Part shown: in pieces, positions 63,351 to 64,000 of the stretch
Layout: every line of letters begins with the position of its first letter
Position numbering within the stretch: the stretch's first letter is position 1
Source: CAWIJJ01 sp963836405
GTDB taxonomy: Bacteria; Acidobacteriota; Terriglobia; Bryobacterales; Bryobacteraceae
Length of the DNA: 64,000 nucleotides
Direction: 5' to 3'
Assembly (NCBI GenBank): GCA_963836405.1
Contig: CAWIJL010000003.1
Location: 1 to 64,000, forward strand
Program-made: the position numbers and the translations under genes
Notes under the pieces: generated by a model
Database searches by the model: none
What the model saw: the letters and a program-made list of their open reading frames with translations, nothing else
Told to the model about the DNA's origin: nothing

Positions 63351-64000
63351 ACCCGCTCTGGCTCCGGCAGGTGGGCGGCGTGCTCCGCATGGAGCTCCGC
63401 AAAACGTTTCTTTCCAAGCGCGGCTGGTGGATCTATTTCCTCGCCCTCGGCCCGCTGTTCGTCGTGGTCATGCACTGGCTGATCGAATCGCAGCGCTCCG
63501 GCGGCCGCCACAGCATGGGCGAAGACAGCCTCGTCTTTGCCGGTATCTTTGTCTTCTACTATCTCCGCGCCGGTATCTTCTTCGGCTGTATGGGTATCTT
63601 CTCCAACCTGTTCCGCGGCGAAATGCTCGAAAAGACGCTCCACTATTACTTCCTCACACCCATGCGCCGCGAGCTGCTGGTGGCCGGAAAGTATCTTGCC
63701 GGATTAGTGGTGGCGCTCACGTTATTCACCCTGAGTACCTCGTTGTCCTTCATCCTCATCGGCCGCCACTTCGGCGCCCCCTGGACCGATTACATCCTGC
63801 ACGGCCCCGGCCTGCGCCAGCTCGGCTCTTACGCCCTGGTCACCGCCCTCGCCTGCATCGGCTACGGCGCCGTCTTCCTGATGTGCGGCCTGTTCTTCAA
63901 AAACCCCATGATCTCGGCCGCCGTCGTGTGGGTCTGGGAAAACCTGAACCCGTTCCTCCCCGCCGTGCTCAAGAAGATCAGCGTGATCTTCTACCTGAAG
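63347..64000 (+). CDS. ABC-2 type transporter permease (partial, cut by window end)
   Basis: The open frame starts at ATG 63347, overlapping the preceding stop by 4 bp (ATGA), and runs through the window end with 218 codons and no stop. It encodes a membrane protein: MNPLWLRQVGGVLRMELRKT, then helices around WWIYFLALGPLFVVVMHWL, FVFYYLRAGIFFGCMGIF, GLVVALTLFTLSTSLSFIL and SYALVTALACIGYGAVFLMC. It is the partner of the second ATPase. The C-terminal part lies outside the window. Confidence 0.85.
   Translation, partial: MNPLWLRQVGGVLRMELRKTFLSKRGWWIYFLALGPLFVVVMHWLIESQRSGGRHSMGEDSLVFAGIFVFYYLRAGIFFGCMGIFSNLFRGEMLEKTLHYYFLTPMRRELLVAGKYLAGLVVALTLFTLSTSLSFILIGRHFGAPWTDYILHGPGLRQLGSYALVTALACIGYGAVFLMCGLFFKNPMISAAVVWVWENLNPFLPAVLKKISVIFYLK

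Overview
The window is 64 kb of GC-rich, gene-dense chromosome and most resembles a member of the Acidobacteriota, probably the Solibacteres/Bryobacter group. The indications are two PadR regulator plus ADOP-type FtsX/MacB permease pairs (21.0-23.9 kb and 51.0-54.1 kb), a secreted protein with the TIGR03437 'Solibacter' C-terminal domain (23.9 kb), the C-terminus of an Oar-like TonB receptor, a kinase with RDD membrane domains next to an ECF sigma factor, and many secreted glycan-related enzymes. No tRNA, rRNA, CRISPR, prophage, integrase or transposase was seen.

Layout. 0-4.2 kb: housekeeping genes (maf, dciA-like DUF721, gatC-gatA, sod, prmA). 4.2-8.7 kb: secreted GH9 glycosidase, DapA-family aldolase, HEAT-repeat protein. 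8.7-12.8 kb, minus strand: murJ, a tartrate/D-malate-type dehydrogenase, a Nudix hydrolase, and a Ric/ScdA di-iron repair protein with a CRP/FNR-like palindrome upstream. 12.8-17.8 kb, minus strand: sugar ABC transporter (binding protein, permease, ATPase) with a fucose-isomerase-like protein. This operon stops abruptly at a DUF2291 gene lacking its 5' end, which abuts head-to-head the 3' end of a TonB-receptor gene at about 18.29 kb: a rearrangement scar or an assembly join. 18.9-25.5 kb, plus strand: secreted proteins, PadR-ADOP, TIGR03437 protein, glycine-zipper protein. 25.5-35.8 kb, minus strand: an ArsR-type regulator followed by six tightly packed subunits related to hydrogenase-4/formate hydrogenlyase/complex I, then a GH2 beta-galactosidase.

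35.9-41.2 kb, plus strand: a two-gene signalling-like unit (unknown protein, then a helical/pseudo-DHp/receiver protein) and three poorly characterised secreted or effector-like genes. 41.2-46.7 kb: trpC-trpF-trpB-trpA, chorismate mutase, DAHP synthase and tyrA, forming an aromatic amino acid operon with start/stop overlaps at most junctions. 46.8-54.8 kb: a frameshifted SnoaL-like gene, a large kinase/pseudokinase/RDD protein with its ECF sigma factor, the second PadR-ADOP pair, and greB with a probable CTG start. 55-64 kb: a NYN-type nuclease protein, a glyoxalase-fold protein, and an ECF sigma factor plus FecR-type anti-sigma factor followed by an ABC-2 type exporter (two ATPases, two permeases, the last cut by the window end).

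The most interesting system is the 27.9-35.8 kb operon. It encodes the membrane ion-pump subunits and the electron-transfer subunit of a group-4 hydrogenase-like complex, but the large subunit has lost all four cysteines that bind the Ni-Fe centre. It therefore looks like an energy-converting hydrogenase-related (Ehr) complex with unknown electron donor and acceptor. Its first gene encodes a cysteine-free ArsR protein preceded by an ATTC-N8-GAAT palindrome. Three genes (27971-28760, 40289-41171, 46868-47277) each carry an apparent single-base frameshift; these could be real decay or consensus errors and should be checked against reads before biological interpretation.
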